Shown: in pieces, positions 41,297-50,234 of the stretch
Position numbering within the stretch: position 1 is the first letter of the stretch
Layout: each line of letters begins with the position of its first letter
Notes under the pieces: generated by a model
What the model was told of the DNA's origin: nothing
Databases searched by the model: none
The model's input: the letters and a program-made list of their open reading frames with translations, nothing else
Assembly: GCA_964645625.1 (NCBI GenBank)
Contig: CAZYAI010000002.1
Location: 1 to 64,000 of the forward strand
Direction: 5' to 3'
Length of the DNA stretch: 64,000 bases
Source of the DNA: AB-137-C09 sp964645625
GTDB taxonomy: Bacteria > Pseudomonadota > Zetaproteobacteria > Mariprofundales > Mariprofundaceae
Made by a program: the position numbers and the translations under genes

Positions 41297-42001
41297 TTAG
41301 GTTTCGGTTAAATTTTCCAGCACCCAGCGTTGTGTGGTATGGACTGCTGCGGCGCGTGATTCCCATTCTAGGCGGCGTAACACCGTCATTTGGTGTGCTA
41401 AAGTGCGCTCGGTATGGGCTAACATCACCCGCAAGACAGACTCTGGAATATCCCAATGCAGATTGAGTGCCGCAGATTGTAGCACAGCGGCGAGCGATGC
41501 ATCATCCCTTGGTGGGGCGATTGGGGTTTGCTCCATCATGCGTAAACGGCTGGCTAGTTCGGCTGGCGCAAGCATGTTGTCAGCACAGCACCAAGCAATC
41601 AATAAGCCTACGTTCGCACTGCGGGCATGCTCAATGAGATGAAACAGTGCTTCACCATCGACAGGGTCACTAGCCCCAGCTGGAAGGTCAACCGCCCAAT
41701 GGCTGGCATGTTCTAACGAGGATAACCAGCGAGCAACACGGCTGGTTGCTGTTTCATCGGCGGCAGCTGTGCCTTGGTCTGTTTGAATAACGTGCAAGTG
41801 CGGGCAAGAGGATGCAAGTTCATACAGGAGATGGCTTTTGCCGCTGCATGGTTCGGTGGAGTGTAGCCATAGTAGGCTGGGATGATGCAACCATTGGGCA
41901 ATGCGGCGTTCGCTATCAGCACTGGCAGCATGATGCACCCACGCGCCAAATCGTGCGCGCTGCCACGATGCCGCGTCGAACAGTGATGGCTGCTCAGTCA
42001 T
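41297..42001 (-). CDS. hda: DnaA-related regulator Hda
   Basis: 234 residues with a short N-terminus (MTEQPSLFD resembles the clamp-binding motif of Hda), a Walker A-like STEPCSGKSHLL (about 48-59), a degraded Walker B region and the C-terminal AAA+ lid. The DnaA domain IV DNA-binding part is absent. Hda with the sliding clamp stimulates ATP hydrolysis by DnaA. Last gene of the sspB-DUF2066-pgsA-like operon, overlapping its neighbour by 8 nt. Confidence 0.87.
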   Translation of the reverse strand: MTEQPSLFDAASWQRARFGAWVHHAASADSERRIAQWLHHPSLLWLHSTEPCSGKSHLLYELASSCPHLHVIQTDQGTAAADETATSRVARWLSSLEHASHWAVDLPAGASDPVDGEALFHLIEHARSANVGLLIAWCCADNMLAPAELASRLRMMEQTPIAPPRDDASLAAVLQSAALNLHWDIPESVLRVMLAHTERTLAHQMTVLRRLEWESRAAAVHTTQRWVLENLTET

Positions 42002-42566
42002 GTTCCTTTTGTTCGTTGCGGATCGCTTTTTGCGTCCAGCTTATTAAATAATGAATACCTGAGGCGCAAGTCAGGGCAAAGGTTACCCATGCCATCGCAT
42101 TAAGCCATGCAGCGTCTAAGGCTGTCACCATGCTAATCAAAACGACTAGCACGTAGATAATCTGCGCGGTGGTAGTGGCTTTGGAAATATAGGTTGGTTC
42201 CATTTTTAGGCTATGGGTCATAAGCTCGTAAGCCATTGCACCAATAACAATCACTGCATCACGAAACACTACGGCTAAAAACAGGTGTAAGGGTACTTGG
42301 TCGACAATAAATAGTGATACAAACACCGTGATTAACATCAGCTTATCAGCCAAGGGGTCAAGGTAAGAGCCAACCGTGGTGCGCATGTTGTAATAACGGG
42401 CAATCAGACCATCAAGCATATCGGTGATACCCGCTAGGAACATCAGCCCTAGAGCAGGCATGATGTTTTTCTCTAGGATGAGAAAAGCAATGACAGGGGT
42501 CATCAATATGCGTGCCAAGGTCATGGTGTTTGGCACATTAAGAATATGCTTCAACGAATAAGCCAA
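41994..42566 (-). CDS. CDP-alcohol phosphatidyltransferase
   Basis: 190 residues with several membrane helices. The family motif D-G-x2-A-R-x8-G-x3-D-x3-D is complete in DMLDGLIARYYNM and TTVGSYLDPLADK (about 49-74). The LNVPNTMTLARI start resembles PgsA. The enzyme probably makes phosphatidylglycerophosphate or a related phospholipid. It overlaps DUF2066 by 16 nt and hda by 8 nt. The DUF2066, CDP-alcohol transferase, hda order is common in Gammaproteobacteria. Confidence 0.9.
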   Translation of the reverse strand: MAYSLKHILNVPNTMTLARILMTPVIAFLILEKNIMPALGLMFLAGITDMLDGLIARYYNMRTTVGSYLDPLADKLMLITVFVSLFIVDQVPLHLFLAVVFRDAVIVIGAMAYELMTHSLKMEPTYISKATTTAQIIYVLVVLISMVTALDAAWLNAMAWVTFALTCASGIHYLISWTQKAIRNEQKEHD

Positions 42567-43546
42567 CCTTGATCCAAGCGCGTGGCATGCATACCGTGTT
42601 GTTCAAACCACGACTTTAACCATACATCGTCACCAGAGCGTAGTTTGAGGGCATAACGTTGTTCATCAACGCTGAAAGAAACAGGAATCAGGGATTCGAC
42701 GCGCTGTTCTTTACGCATGGCGCGCTCAAACAACAGTTGTTGCGATAGCGGCATAGGCTTGTGAATCACGATCAGTGTGCCGTCGATTGTCCAAGCGGGG
42801 GCACTGTATGCATCAGTGCTTGCAGTACTGTAGTCGTCACTGTTGGTATCGCTGTAGGCATCGCTTACGGTGGCAACGACTGCTGGTGGCACAGGGCTTG
42901 GGCTAACGATGTGGTCGGCGGCAAGGGTATCGCGCAGTTGTAACAAATTGTCTTGTAGCCATGCCTTCAGGAAGGTGAATGAATCCCCCTTCATGGTACG
43001 ATTTTCTTGAATGTCGGAGAGCAAAGCTGAGCCGCTGATTTGTAGGGCGACTTGCTTGCTATCAAGCCAAGTGAAAACCATATTTACTTCGCTGGCATCG
43101 GTGTCTAAAGCTAAACCCCATTGCCTAGCGAGCGTGGCAGCCTCTTGCTCGAGCAGACGTTGTGAATGCACCATCGGTTTACCTTCGGTGTTGAGCAGTG
43201 AGATATTCAGTCGAATATGCGGCATGCGGCGCAACATAGGAATGCCTTGCTGTTGCAGTAGCGGGAAGATCGCGCTGTTATTCAGCTCCAAGGTGATATG
43301 TTCACGCCCTTTTTGCACTCGCTGCAACACACTTTGCGGGTTGCTGACTAAGGGTATGCCTACAGGGTTGTTGAGCGGTAAAATACGGTTCCACAATTGT
43401 GGCAAAGCTTGTTGAATCTGCCCATCCAACGTGGCATCAGCAGTGGCTTTATCCAGTACAACAATAAAGCGCGGGTCTGCTTGTGCTGATGCAACGTGGC
43501 AGCATAGCAGGGCAATGAGGGTGTAAAGGCGCAGCTGGGTAAGCAT
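42551..43546 (-). CDS. DUF2066 domain protein, exported
   Basis: 331 residues with a signal peptide (LYTLIALLCCHVASAQA). The DUF2066 pattern is an RFIVVLDKATADA strand, NRILPLNNP, and repeated helix-strand units (RLNISLLNTEGKP, ALQISGSALLSDIQ). A Ser/Asp/Tyr-rich linker (DAYSDTNSDDYSTASTDAYS, about 225-245) separates it from a C-terminal domain ending DQGWLIR. Function unknown; probably periplasmic. Its first base is the last base of the sspB stop. Confidence 0.82.
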   Translation of the reverse strand: MLTQLRLYTLIALLCCHVASAQADPRFIVVLDKATADATLDGQIQQALPQLWNRILPLNNPVGIPLVSNPQSVLQRVQKGREHITLELNNSAIFPLLQQQGIPMLRRMPHIRLNISLLNTEGKPMVHSQRLLEQEAATLARQWGLALDTDASEVNMVFTWLDSKQVALQISGSALLSDIQENRTMKGDSFTFLKAWLQDNLLQLRDTLAADHIVSPSPVPPAVVATVSDAYSDTNSDDYSTASTDAYSAPAWTIDGTLIVIHKPMPLSQQLLFERAMRKEQRVESLIPVSFSVDEQRYALKLRSGDDVWLKSWFEQHGMHATRLDQGWLIR

Positions 43547-44007
43547 TATTTTACAATCCGCAATTGTGGACGACCTGTCTTCGCAGGTTTGTCTTCGTCT
43601 GTGGCTGGTGCGGTGTCATCCGTTGCTTGTTGTTGCTGTTCTTCTTGCGCCTCGAGCATTGCCATAACGCTGCGCACAACCTCGGGGACGGACTCTTCCC
43701 ACACCAGCCCATCCTCCATATTTGTGCCTGGTGTATAGGATGCCCAAATGGCATCGATAGGGATTTCACAATCGCTAGCTTGACCGTTGAAGGAAAAACG
43801 CGAACGCACGGCATCTTCCGCAATATCAATGCGCTGTGGCATGCGTATATTGAGCACCAAGTTAACAGCGGGATCACCCTTGAGGTGCTCGGGCAATACA
43901 ACATCTTGGCGGGTGGCATCGACAACGATGTAGATGCGCCCCTGTTGCTCAAAATAGCGGCGAAGCTTACGAACTTTGTTGGCTCGGGCAAAATTGATTT
44001 CAGTCAT
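43546..44007 (-). CDS. sspB: ClpXP adaptor SspB
   Basis: 153 residues. The N-terminal ssrA-tag-binding domain (about 1-115) is followed by a Gln/Thr/Asp-rich flexible linker and a GRPQLRIVK tail, the ClpX-docking motif (RPxLRVVK in E. coli). SspB delivers ssrA-tagged proteins to ClpXP. First gene of the four-gene overlapping operon, starting 3 bp after the aroG stop on the same strand. Confidence 0.88.
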   Translation of the reverse strand: MTEINFARANKVRKLRRYFEQQGRIYIVVDATRQDVVLPEHLKGDPAVNLVLNIRMPQRIDIAEDAVRSRFSFNGQASDCEIPIDAIWASYTPGTNMEDGLVWEESVPEVVRSVMAMLEAQEEQQQQATDDTAPATDEDKPAKTGRPQLRIVK

Positions 44008-44009
44008 CG

Positions 44010-45074
44010 TTACTGTTGCCTCCGTTGTTTTACCGCATCGGCCAGTACTTCAAGCATGGTCAGTGTGTCATCCCAACCAACACAAGCATCAGTGACGCTT
44101 ACGCCATAGGCTAGATCGTCAATAGGACCCACGCTTTGCTGACCTTCGTTGAGGTGGCTTTCGATCATCAGACCGATCACACCTTTATTGCCAGCAGCAA
44201 TTTGTGCCGCTACATCGCGGGCGACTTCTGGCTGGCGGCGGAAGTCTTTATTGCTGTTGGCGTGACTGCAATCAATCATAATACCTGTGTTGACTTCTGC
44301 TTCGGCCAAATCAGCCAATGCAACTTGCACGTGTTCGCGGCTGTAGTTGGGGGCGCTTGAGCCACCACGCAAAATGAGATGACAGTCATGGTTGCCAGCG
44401 GTGGAAAAAATCGCGGAATGCCCTTCTTTAGTGAGTGATAGGAAGTGGTGACCTTGTTCGGCTGCACGAATGGCATCAACAGCAACGCGGAAGCCGCCGT
44501 CAGTACCATTTTTGAAACCGATAGGGCAAGAAAGACCCGAAGCCAATTCGCGATGCCCCTGACTTTCGGTGGTGCGCGCACCAATCGCTCCCCAACTGAC
44601 CAAGTCTGCCACATACTGCGGTGTGATGAGGTCGAGGAATTCTGTGCCAGCAGGCACACCCATGTCACTGACATCTAACAGCAGTTTACGTGCCATGCGA
44701 ATACCGTCGTTGATCTCAAAACTGTTGTTCAGGTAAGGGTCGTTAATCAACCCCTTCCAGCCGATGCGGGTGCGGGGTTTTTCAAAATAAATACGCATCA
44801 CGATGTGCAAGGAATCGGCGTATTGCTGGCGCACTGTCTTGAGGCGTTCTGCGTATTCCAAAGCGGCGTTGACATCGTGTACAGAACAGGGGCCTACGAC
44901 GATCAGTAGGCGATCATCTTCACCGTGTAAAATACGGTGGCTGTCCGCTCGTGCGTCAAAAACCGTGCGTGATGCTGCCTCGCTAACCGGAAATTCTTTG
45001 TGTACCTGTTCGGGTTTTATCACTTCTTTGATACCGGTAATGCGCAAGTCATCGGTTTTGTACAGAACAGACAT
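44010..45074 (-). CDS. aroG: 3-deoxy-7-phosphoheptulonate synthase (class I DAHP synthase)
   Basis: 354 residues from ATG 45074; E. coli AroG is 350. Conserved LLIVVGPCSVHDVNAALEYA, EKPRTRIGWKGLINDP, GARTTESQGHRELASGLSCP with IGFKNGTDG, ILRGGS, and IMIDCSHANSNKD are present. It condenses PEP and erythrose-4-phosphate at the head of the shikimate pathway. Which aromatic amino acid feeds back cannot be read reliably. The 131 bp upstream could hold its promoter. Confidence 0.95.
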   Translation of the reverse strand: MSVLYKTDDLRITGIKEVIKPEQVHKEFPVSEAASRTVFDARADSHRILHGEDDRLLIVVGPCSVHDVNAALEYAERLKTVRQQYADSLHIVMRIYFEKPRTRIGWKGLINDPYLNNSFEINDGIRMARKLLLDVSDMGVPAGTEFLDLITPQYVADLVSWGAIGARTTESQGHRELASGLSCPIGFKNGTDGGFRVAVDAIRAAEQGHHFLSLTKEGHSAIFSTAGNHDCHLILRGGSSAPNYSREHVQVALADLAEAEVNTGIMIDCSHANSNKDFRRQPEVARDVAAQIAAGNKGVIGLMIESHLNEGQQSVGPIDDLAYGVSVTDACVGWDDTLTMLEVLADAVKQRRQQ

Positions 45075-45205
45075 GATGGTTTTAAGTCCTTGATTTATTG
45101 TAATGATTGGCTTTTTTTGCGCGGCTGGCGAGCATTGTTGGTGCATTGCCTGTTAAGCGTGTGGAGCCTAGGGAGCGTAAATAAGCAGGGCGAAGTATCA
45201 CCGAA

Positions 45206-45742
45206 CTAGGGGATGGCAGGCAAGTCCGCAGCATGTATTTGGCGATGTCGCGTTGCCATAGCAACATAATGTTCGGCTGAATGATGCAGAAAATTACGTT
45301 CCTTTTCTGTCAGTGGTCGTCGCTCTTTGGCAGGGCTGCCAGCGTATAAATAACCGCCGCGCAATACTTTACGTTCGGTGACTAAGGAGCCTGCAGCAAG
45401 CAAGCAGCCTGCTTCTAACACCGCTTGATCCATCACGATGGAACCCATGCCGACCAAGCAGTAATCTTGAATTTCGCAGCCGTGTAGCAATACGCGATGC
45501 CCGACAGTGACACCGCGCCCTACGATGCATGGGCTGACACCACCGGAAGTGTGCAGCACGCTGTGTTCTTGAATATTGGAATCTTCGCCGATTCGTATGG
45601 CTTCAAGGTCACCACGCAGTACGCACTGGTACCAAATACTGGCACCAGCGGCAATGCTCACTTGGCCGATAACATCTGCCGATGGTGCTACAAAGGCAGT
45701 ATCATCGCAGCGCGGCGTGTGACCGCCAAAAGCAGCGATCAT
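45206..45742 (-). CDS. Gamma-class carbonic anhydrase family protein
   Basis: 178 residues of left-handed beta-helix hexapeptide repeats (SVSIAAGASIWYQCVLRGDL style). Zinc-ligand histidines are visible in NIQEHSVLHTSGG and VTVGHRVLLHGC. The C-terminal helix (LTEKERNFLHHSAEHYVAMA) closes the trimer. It may hydrate CO2 or be one of the many YrdA/CaiE-like relatives of unproven activity. It starts 1 nt after the bactofilin stop. Confidence 0.9.
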   Translation of the reverse strand: MIAAFGGHTPRCDDTAFVAPSADVIGQVSIAAGASIWYQCVLRGDLEAIRIGEDSNIQEHSVLHTSGGVSPCIVGRGVTVGHRVLLHGCEIQDYCLVGMGSIVMDQAVLEAGCLLAAGSLVTERKVLRGGYLYAGSPAKERRPLTEKERNFLHHSAEHYVAMATRHRQIHAADLPAIP

Positions 45743-46159
45743 TTAGATGGATTTGTTCTTGGGTTGCTGTGGCGCACCCTTTTTGCTGTTTTCATCCACG
45801 CGTTTGCAGCGTCCATTGATGGCACAGCCTTCTGCTAGTGAAATCATCTGGTATTCCACATCGCCATTGAGTAGGCCTGTAGCTCCCACTTTTAAACTCG
45901 CGCTAGCAACGACGTTGCCGTTGATTGTACCGTGAAGTACCAAGTTAGGTACCTGAATTTCACCCGTAACCACAGCGCCTTCGCTAATGATTAAAGTACC
46001 TTCTTTGGTAGAATTGATATTGCCATTGAATTTGCCGTCAATACGCACAGAGCCTTCAAAGGTAAGGTCACCAACGATGGTCGAGTGGGCACCAATGAGG
46101 GTGTCAATGTGTTGATCCCGACTTGGTGTGTTGGTTGGGGGGGAGCTTTTCCTCAGCAT
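45743..46159 (-). CDS. Bactofilin
   Basis: About 138 residues from ATG 46159; an in-frame ATG at 46177 would add six. The core is the bactofilin beta-helix: TLIGAHSTIVGDLTFEGSVRI, DGKFNGNI, EGAVVTGEIQV, TINGNVVASASLKV, VGATGLLNGDVEY. Disordered tails flank it. Bactofilins polymerise without nucleotide into membrane-associated filaments for cell shape or polarity. It overlaps the membrane protein upstream by 56 nt, so the two are translationally coupled. Confidence 0.92.
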   Translation of the reverse strand: MLRKSSPPTNTPSRDQHIDTLIGAHSTIVGDLTFEGSVRIDGKFNGNINSTKEGTLIISEGAVVTGEIQVPNLVLHGTINGNVVASASLKVGATGLLNGDVEYQMISLAEGCAINGRCKRVDENSKKGAPQQPKNKSI

Positions 46160-46907
46160 GTTTCTTCTTCTCTCCATTCAATGCAAATGATTTCTTTAAC
46201 AAGAGTTTGCCTTTGCTGTTATACACATGGGCATAAAGCGTGTCGCCTGGCGGGGTTGATTGTAGCCAACGTACCGTCTCGTGCAGGAATGTATGGCTTT
46301 CAATACGATAAGGCAACTGGTACTTACTGTTGGATAATAGCAATGGTACTTTTTTGCCTTTATCATTGAGTGCAAACAGTTTGATGGAACCACTTACCCA
46401 GCGCGGTGTTGCACCACCACGCACCAAGGCTAGATCAACCTCAAATGCACTATCACCAGCACGTGTCGCCTTGAATTGTAGCAATTGCAAGCTGTCGCCT
46501 TTGCGTGCAATCAATAGCGAATCATAAAGGTGGAGTCGTTCTTGCAAGGCATTAAATTGCTCTTGTTGGGCTTTGAGTTCCTGCTTAAGCATATTGATTT
46601 GCTCGTCGCGTATGCCAAGCTGGGTCATGGCATCGTTGGTGTGCGCGCGCATATCTTGGTAGAGATGTTGCAACTGCATGTATTGTGGGCGAATGCTTTT
46701 TTCTTGCCAAAAGGGTTTATAGTAATTACCGGCGAGAAACAGAGTTGCACTGAGCACCACCAGCAACAGTAATGCCATAGGCCAAAACAACATCGGGTAA
46801 AACAAGCGGCTTTTGGTTGCCGTATGCGCCCTGTGGTCGATCACCATAATCTGTCGAGACTGAAAAACAAACGCCTTTAAGCGTTGTAGCAAAGGAACTT
46901 TAGTCAT
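46104..46907 (-). CDS. Membrane protein with coiled coil, bactofilin partner (DUF6776-like)
   Basis: 267 residues. One transmembrane helix (MLFWPMALLLLVVLSATLFLAG, about 39-60) follows a basic cytoplasmic start. A periplasmic coiled coil comes next (RDEQINMLKQELKAQQEQFN, about 100-120), then a beta-rich domain. This is the layout of the proteins of unknown function encoded next to bactofilin in many Proteobacteria. It overlaps the bactofilin gene by 56 nt. A role as membrane anchor or partner is inferred from gene order. Confidence 0.7.
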   Translation of the reverse strand: MTKVPLLQRLKAFVFQSRQIMVIDHRAHTATKSRLFYPMLFWPMALLLLVVLSATLFLAGNYYKPFWQEKSIRPQYMQLQHLYQDMRAHTNDAMTQLGIRDEQINMLKQELKAQQEQFNALQERLHLYDSLLIARKGDSLQLLQFKATRAGDSAFEVDLALVRGGATPRWVSGSIKLFALNDKGKKVPLLLSNSKYQLPYRIESHTFLHETVRWLQSTPPGDTLYAHVYNSKGKLLLKKSFALNGEKKKHAEEKLPPNQHTKSGSTH

Positions 46908-46916
46908 GATCTCAAC

Positions 46917-47969
46917 CTAGGGCCATTGCGCATGCTGTGGCAGAGCTAGGCTTTCTTCCAGTCCGAACATGATATTGGCGTTTTGCAATGCTTGCCCAGA
47001 CGCGCCCTTCATCAGATTATCGATGCAAGATACGATTACAGCCTCTTCTTCGCCGCGATGGTTGCGCCCAAGGCAGGCTACGCCAATGTCACAACGGTTG
47101 CTGCCCTGCACACCCTTGGTGGAAGGAAGTTGACCTGCTGGTAAAACGCGCACAAAGGGGCTATCGGCGTAACATTGTGTAAGCAGATCTAGCCATTGCG
47201 CTGTATTTTTACCGTTCACATGGATAGTGCTTAGCATGCCTCGGCTCATGGGTAGAATGTGGGGTACAAAACGAATATGGGCGGTTTGACCGCCAATGCC
47301 TTGCGCCCATTCCTCCATCTCCCAAACATGACGGTGGCGTGGCAGGCCATAGGCACGAATGCTTTCGTTGGCTTCGCAATACAGTAACGCTGTGGTGGCT
47401 GAGCGACCAGCACCAGACGTGCCTGATTTAGCATCAATAATAATCGTTTGCTCGCTATCGAGTACGCCAGCACGAAGCAGTGGAATGAGAGGGAGTAATA
47501 CCGATGTCGGGTAGCAGCCAGGGTTGGCAACGAGCTTGCTGTTGGCAATGTCTTTTCTATGCCATTCACACAGACCATATACTGCTTGTGGTAACAGTTG
47601 TGGGTGAGGATGATTACTACCATAGGCTGCGGCATAGGTATCTGCTGATTGGTGGCGGAAGTCGGCTGAAAGGTCGATGACCTTTTTACCTGCTGCCAAG
47701 GCTTCAGCTACGGCTGTTGCTGCCGCCGTATGTGGCAGAGCGGTAAATACTAACTGTATGTCATCCGCTAAAGGGGCATCAGCGGCTTGCAGGCGCATAC
47801 TGGCGAGCGGTTCGTTGATGCCAGGAATGACCTCGTGCAGGAGCCGTCCTGCTTGTGAGTGCGCACCAAGGTGGGTGATGTGAAACAGCGGGTGTTGATC
47901 GAGCAGGCGGATCAATTCGCCACCTGTGTAACCTGTTGCTCCGAGAATAGCGGTATTAATCGTAGTCAT
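46917..47969 (-). CDS. argC: N-acetyl-gamma-glutamyl-phosphate reductase
   Basis: 350 residues from ATG 47969. The NADP-binding AILGATGYTGGELIRLL, active-site Cys in VANPGCYPT (about 156), KSGTSGAGR and HRHVWEME segments are present. It reduces N-acetylglutamyl phosphate to the semialdehyde in arginine synthesis. It is the upstream gene of the argC, membrane protein, bactofilin, carbonic anhydrase strand; the gap to the next gene is 9 nt. Confidence 0.96.
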   Translation of the reverse strand: MTTINTAILGATGYTGGELIRLLDQHPLFHITHLGAHSQAGRLLHEVIPGINEPLASMRLQAADAPLADDIQLVFTALPHTAAATAVAEALAAGKKVIDLSADFRHQSADTYAAAYGSNHPHPQLLPQAVYGLCEWHRKDIANSKLVANPGCYPTSVLLPLIPLLRAGVLDSEQTIIIDAKSGTSGAGRSATTALLYCEANESIRAYGLPRHRHVWEMEEWAQGIGGQTAHIRFVPHILPMSRGMLSTIHVNGKNTAQWLDLLTQCYADSPFVRVLPAGQLPSTKGVQGSNRCDIGVACLGRNHRGEEEAVIVSCIDNLMKGASGQALQNANIMFGLEESLALPQHAQWP

Positions 47970-48041
47970 GGCGCAATGATAGCGGGACATTTTTGCTTGT
48001 CTCGCTACTGCTTAACGAATACTTGCTTGTTATCGTGCGAT

Positions 48042-48072
48042 TTGCACCTCAGGTGAAAATACTTGCTATAAA
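48042..48072 (+). promoter_or_regulatory. Promoter candidate of the rimP operon
   Basis: TTGCAC (48042-48047) and an extended -10, TGCTATAAA (48065-48072 region), with a 19-bp spacer. The transcript would start near 48079 and contain the hairpins below. Confidence 0.5.
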
Positions 48073-48097
48073 CATAGCTAAACGTAGGGTTCGCCGC

Positions 48098-48136
48098 CAC
48101 TTTGGAAAGTGAGCCCTTGGCTCGCTTTTTGTTTTT
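48098..48136 (+). promoter_or_regulatory. Attenuator-like leader upstream of rimP
   Basis: AGTGAGCC (48108-48115) and GGCTCGCT (48119-48126) form an 8-bp stem followed by TTTTGTTTTT, a good intrinsic terminator placed before the operon. CACTTT (48098-48103) can instead pair with AAAGTG (48106-48111), which takes up the start of the terminator stem. The two hairpins exclude each other. Confidence 0.6.
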
Positions 48137-48228
48137 GTGCTTGATGCTAAATAGGTGAGCATAATTACTTTAACATTTTTTGGTTGCCTACTTATGTCTT
48201 CGCGCACACCAAAAGGACGGCTATCACC

Positions 48229-48726
48229 TTGGATGAAGAACAACAGGAAAACACCCTAGAGCAGCAAATAAGAGCATTGCTTGAGCCGATTGTAGAAGGC
48301 TCAGATGTCGAGATACTGAAAGTTTACGTTGGTCAAGGTGGTCACACGCAAACCTTGCGGGTGGTGATTGATCGTCGCGGTGGTGTAGAAACGGGTGAGT
48401 TGGAGCGGATTAGTCGCGCTTTGGCGTTACAATTGGATGTTGAAGACCTTTTTCGCCATGAATACCGCCTAGAAATTAGCTCACCAGGCTTGAGCTGGCC
48501 GCTAACAACCGAAGCTGATTTTGCACGTTACCTTGATGACTGGATCAGTGTTGAATTCCATGATGGCAAAAGTCTGGAAGGGCGTAATGCTGGCTTATTG
48601 GGTGATGCGCTTCAGGTACAAGAAAAAAACAAAGAAATTGCCTTGTATCCACGTGCGGATATAAGAAAAGTTAAACGTGCTATTGATTGGGCTAGCGTAT
48701 CTAAGCGCGGCAAGCAGCGCGGGTAA
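48229..48726 (+). CDS. rimP: Ribosome maturation factor RimP
   Basis: About 165 residues from TTG 48229, with AAAAGGACGG upstream; a TTG at 48184 would add 15 unrelated residues. The family pattern fits: an EQQIRALLEPIVEGSDVEIL helix-strand, LRVVIDRRGGVETGELERIS, LDVEDLFRHEYRLEISSPGL and the C-terminal SH3-like domain. RimP helps 30S assembly. First gene of rimP-nusA-ylxR-infB-rbfA. The unusual start codon deserves checking. Confidence 0.93.
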   Translation: MDEEQQENTLEQQIRALLEPIVEGSDVEILKVYVGQGGHTQTLRVVIDRRGGVETGELERISRALALQLDVEDLFRHEYRLEISSPGLSWPLTTEADFARYLDDWISVEFHDGKSLEGRNAGLLGDALQVQEKNKEIALYPRADIRKVKRAIDWASVSKRGKQRG

Positions 48727-48753
48727 GATATTACAAACGAGGTTGGCTGATAC

Positions 48754-50229
48754 ATGAATGTTGAAATGCTGCAAGTTGCTGATGCCGTTGCCAGAGAAAA
48801 ATCTGTTGAGCGCGAGTTGGTATTAGAAGCGATGGAACAAGCTTTGAAGACCGCTGCTCGGCGCACCTATGGTAGCAAAGAGTTAGCCTGTGATATTGAC
48901 CGCCATAGTGGGGCGATTCATCTTTTCCACGTTGTGACGACAGTGGAAGAAGTGCTTGACGAGGAAAACGAGGTTACACTCGAAGAGGCGCAAACACGTA
49001 ATGCTGAGGCTGAAATTGGTACGGAGTTCCGCGAGGAGTTACCACCTATCGCTTTGGGTCGTATTGCTGCTCAAGCTGCCAAGCAGGTGTTGAACCAAAA
49101 AATACGTGAAGCAGAACGAGCGCGTATTATTGCTGAATTTGAACCCCGTATTGGCGAAGTGATTACAGGTATTGTCAAGCGCGTTGAGCGTAACAATGTT
49201 TACCTTGATTTGGGTCATGGCGAAGGCGTGATGTATCGCGAAGATCAAATCCCGCGTGAAGCCTACCGTCAAGGTGATCGTGTGCGCGCCTACCTGCGCG
49301 AAGTGCGCACCCAGACCAAGGGACCGATTCTGTTTTTGTCGCGTACTGACGTGGGTATGTTGCAGCGTTTGTTTGAGCAGGAAGTGCCAGAAATTCAAGA
49401 TGGTTTGATTACTATTCAAGCGATTGCCCGAGACCCTGGCTCACGCAGTAAAATTGCGGTTATATCTAGCGACCCTGGCATTGACCCTGTTGGTTCTTGC
49501 GTCGGTGTGCGCGGCTCTCGCGTACAGGCTGTGGTAAATGAGCTGCACGGCGAGCGTATCGATATTATTGAATGGACTGAAAATCCAGCTTCCTTCGTGG
49601 TGAACGCGCTGGCACCCGCAGTTGTGGAACGCGTGCTAGTCGATGAAGAAAGCAATGTGATTGAAGTCGCCGTTGCTGAAGATAATTTAGCTATCGCTAT
49701 TGGTCGCAAAGGGCAAAATGTACGCTTGGCCGCTGACCTGACTGGTTGGGATATTGAGATCATGACCACAGGTGAAGAGCAGCAAAAACGTGGTGAAGAG
49801 AGCGAAGCAGCCAAGGCGATGTTTGTAGAACAGCTTGAGGTTGATGAGGCATTCGCTGCCATCTTGGTTGATGAGGGTTTTATTAGCCTTGAAGACCTTG
49901 CGTATTGTGACGTTGCCGACCTTGCTTCTTTAGAAGGCATGGATGAAGCCAAGGCTAGTACATTACAAAACCAAGCGCGCAACCGTCTGTTGGGTGATGC
50001 TCTGCAAGAGGTGGATGAGCGCGGTGGTGAGGCTCAGCCGCTGAGTGCGCTACCTCAAATGCGTGATGATTTAGCTGAAGAGTTACGCAACAAAGGCATT
50101 GAAACGCTGGATGATTTGGCTGAAGTTTCAGTGGATGAGTTAGAAGATATTGACACCCTTGCGCAGGAAGAGGCTGAAGCGTTGATTATCGCCGCTCGCC
50201 AAGCCTGCGGGTGGTTTGACGAAAGCTGA
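48754..50229 (+). CDS. nusA: Transcription termination/antitermination factor NusA
   Basis: 491 residues: N-terminal RNA polymerase-binding domain (1-125), S1 (GEVITGIVKRVERNNVYLDL, about 135), KH1 and KH2 (DPVGSCVGVRGSRVQAVVNEL; NLAIAIGRKGQNVRLA), then two acidic AR repeats (about 365-415 and 430-490). The AR2 repeat, which binds the RNA polymerase alpha C-terminal domain, is present in Gammaproteobacteria. GAGG precedes the ATG. 5 nt separate it from ylxR. Confidence 0.98.
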   Translation: MNVEMLQVADAVAREKSVERELVLEAMEQALKTAARRTYGSKELACDIDRHSGAIHLFHVVTTVEEVLDEENEVTLEEAQTRNAEAEIGTEFREELPPIALGRIAAQAAKQVLNQKIREAERARIIAEFEPRIGEVITGIVKRVERNNVYLDLGHGEGVMYREDQIPREAYRQGDRVRAYLREVRTQTKGPILFLSRTDVGMLQRLFEQEVPEIQDGLITIQAIARDPGSRSKIAVISSDPGIDPVGSCVGVRGSRVQAVVNELHGERIDIIEWTENPASFVVNALAPAVVERVLVDEESNVIEVAVAEDNLAIAIGRKGQNVRLAADLTGWDIEIMTTGEEQQKRGEESEAAKAMFVEQLEVDEAFAAILVDEGFISLEDLAYCDVADLASLEGMDEAKASTLQNQARNRLLGDALQEVDERGGEAQPLSALPQMRDDLAEELRNKGIETLDDLAEVSVDELEDIDTLAQEEAEALIIAARQACGWFDES

Positions 50230-50234
50230 TTTTG

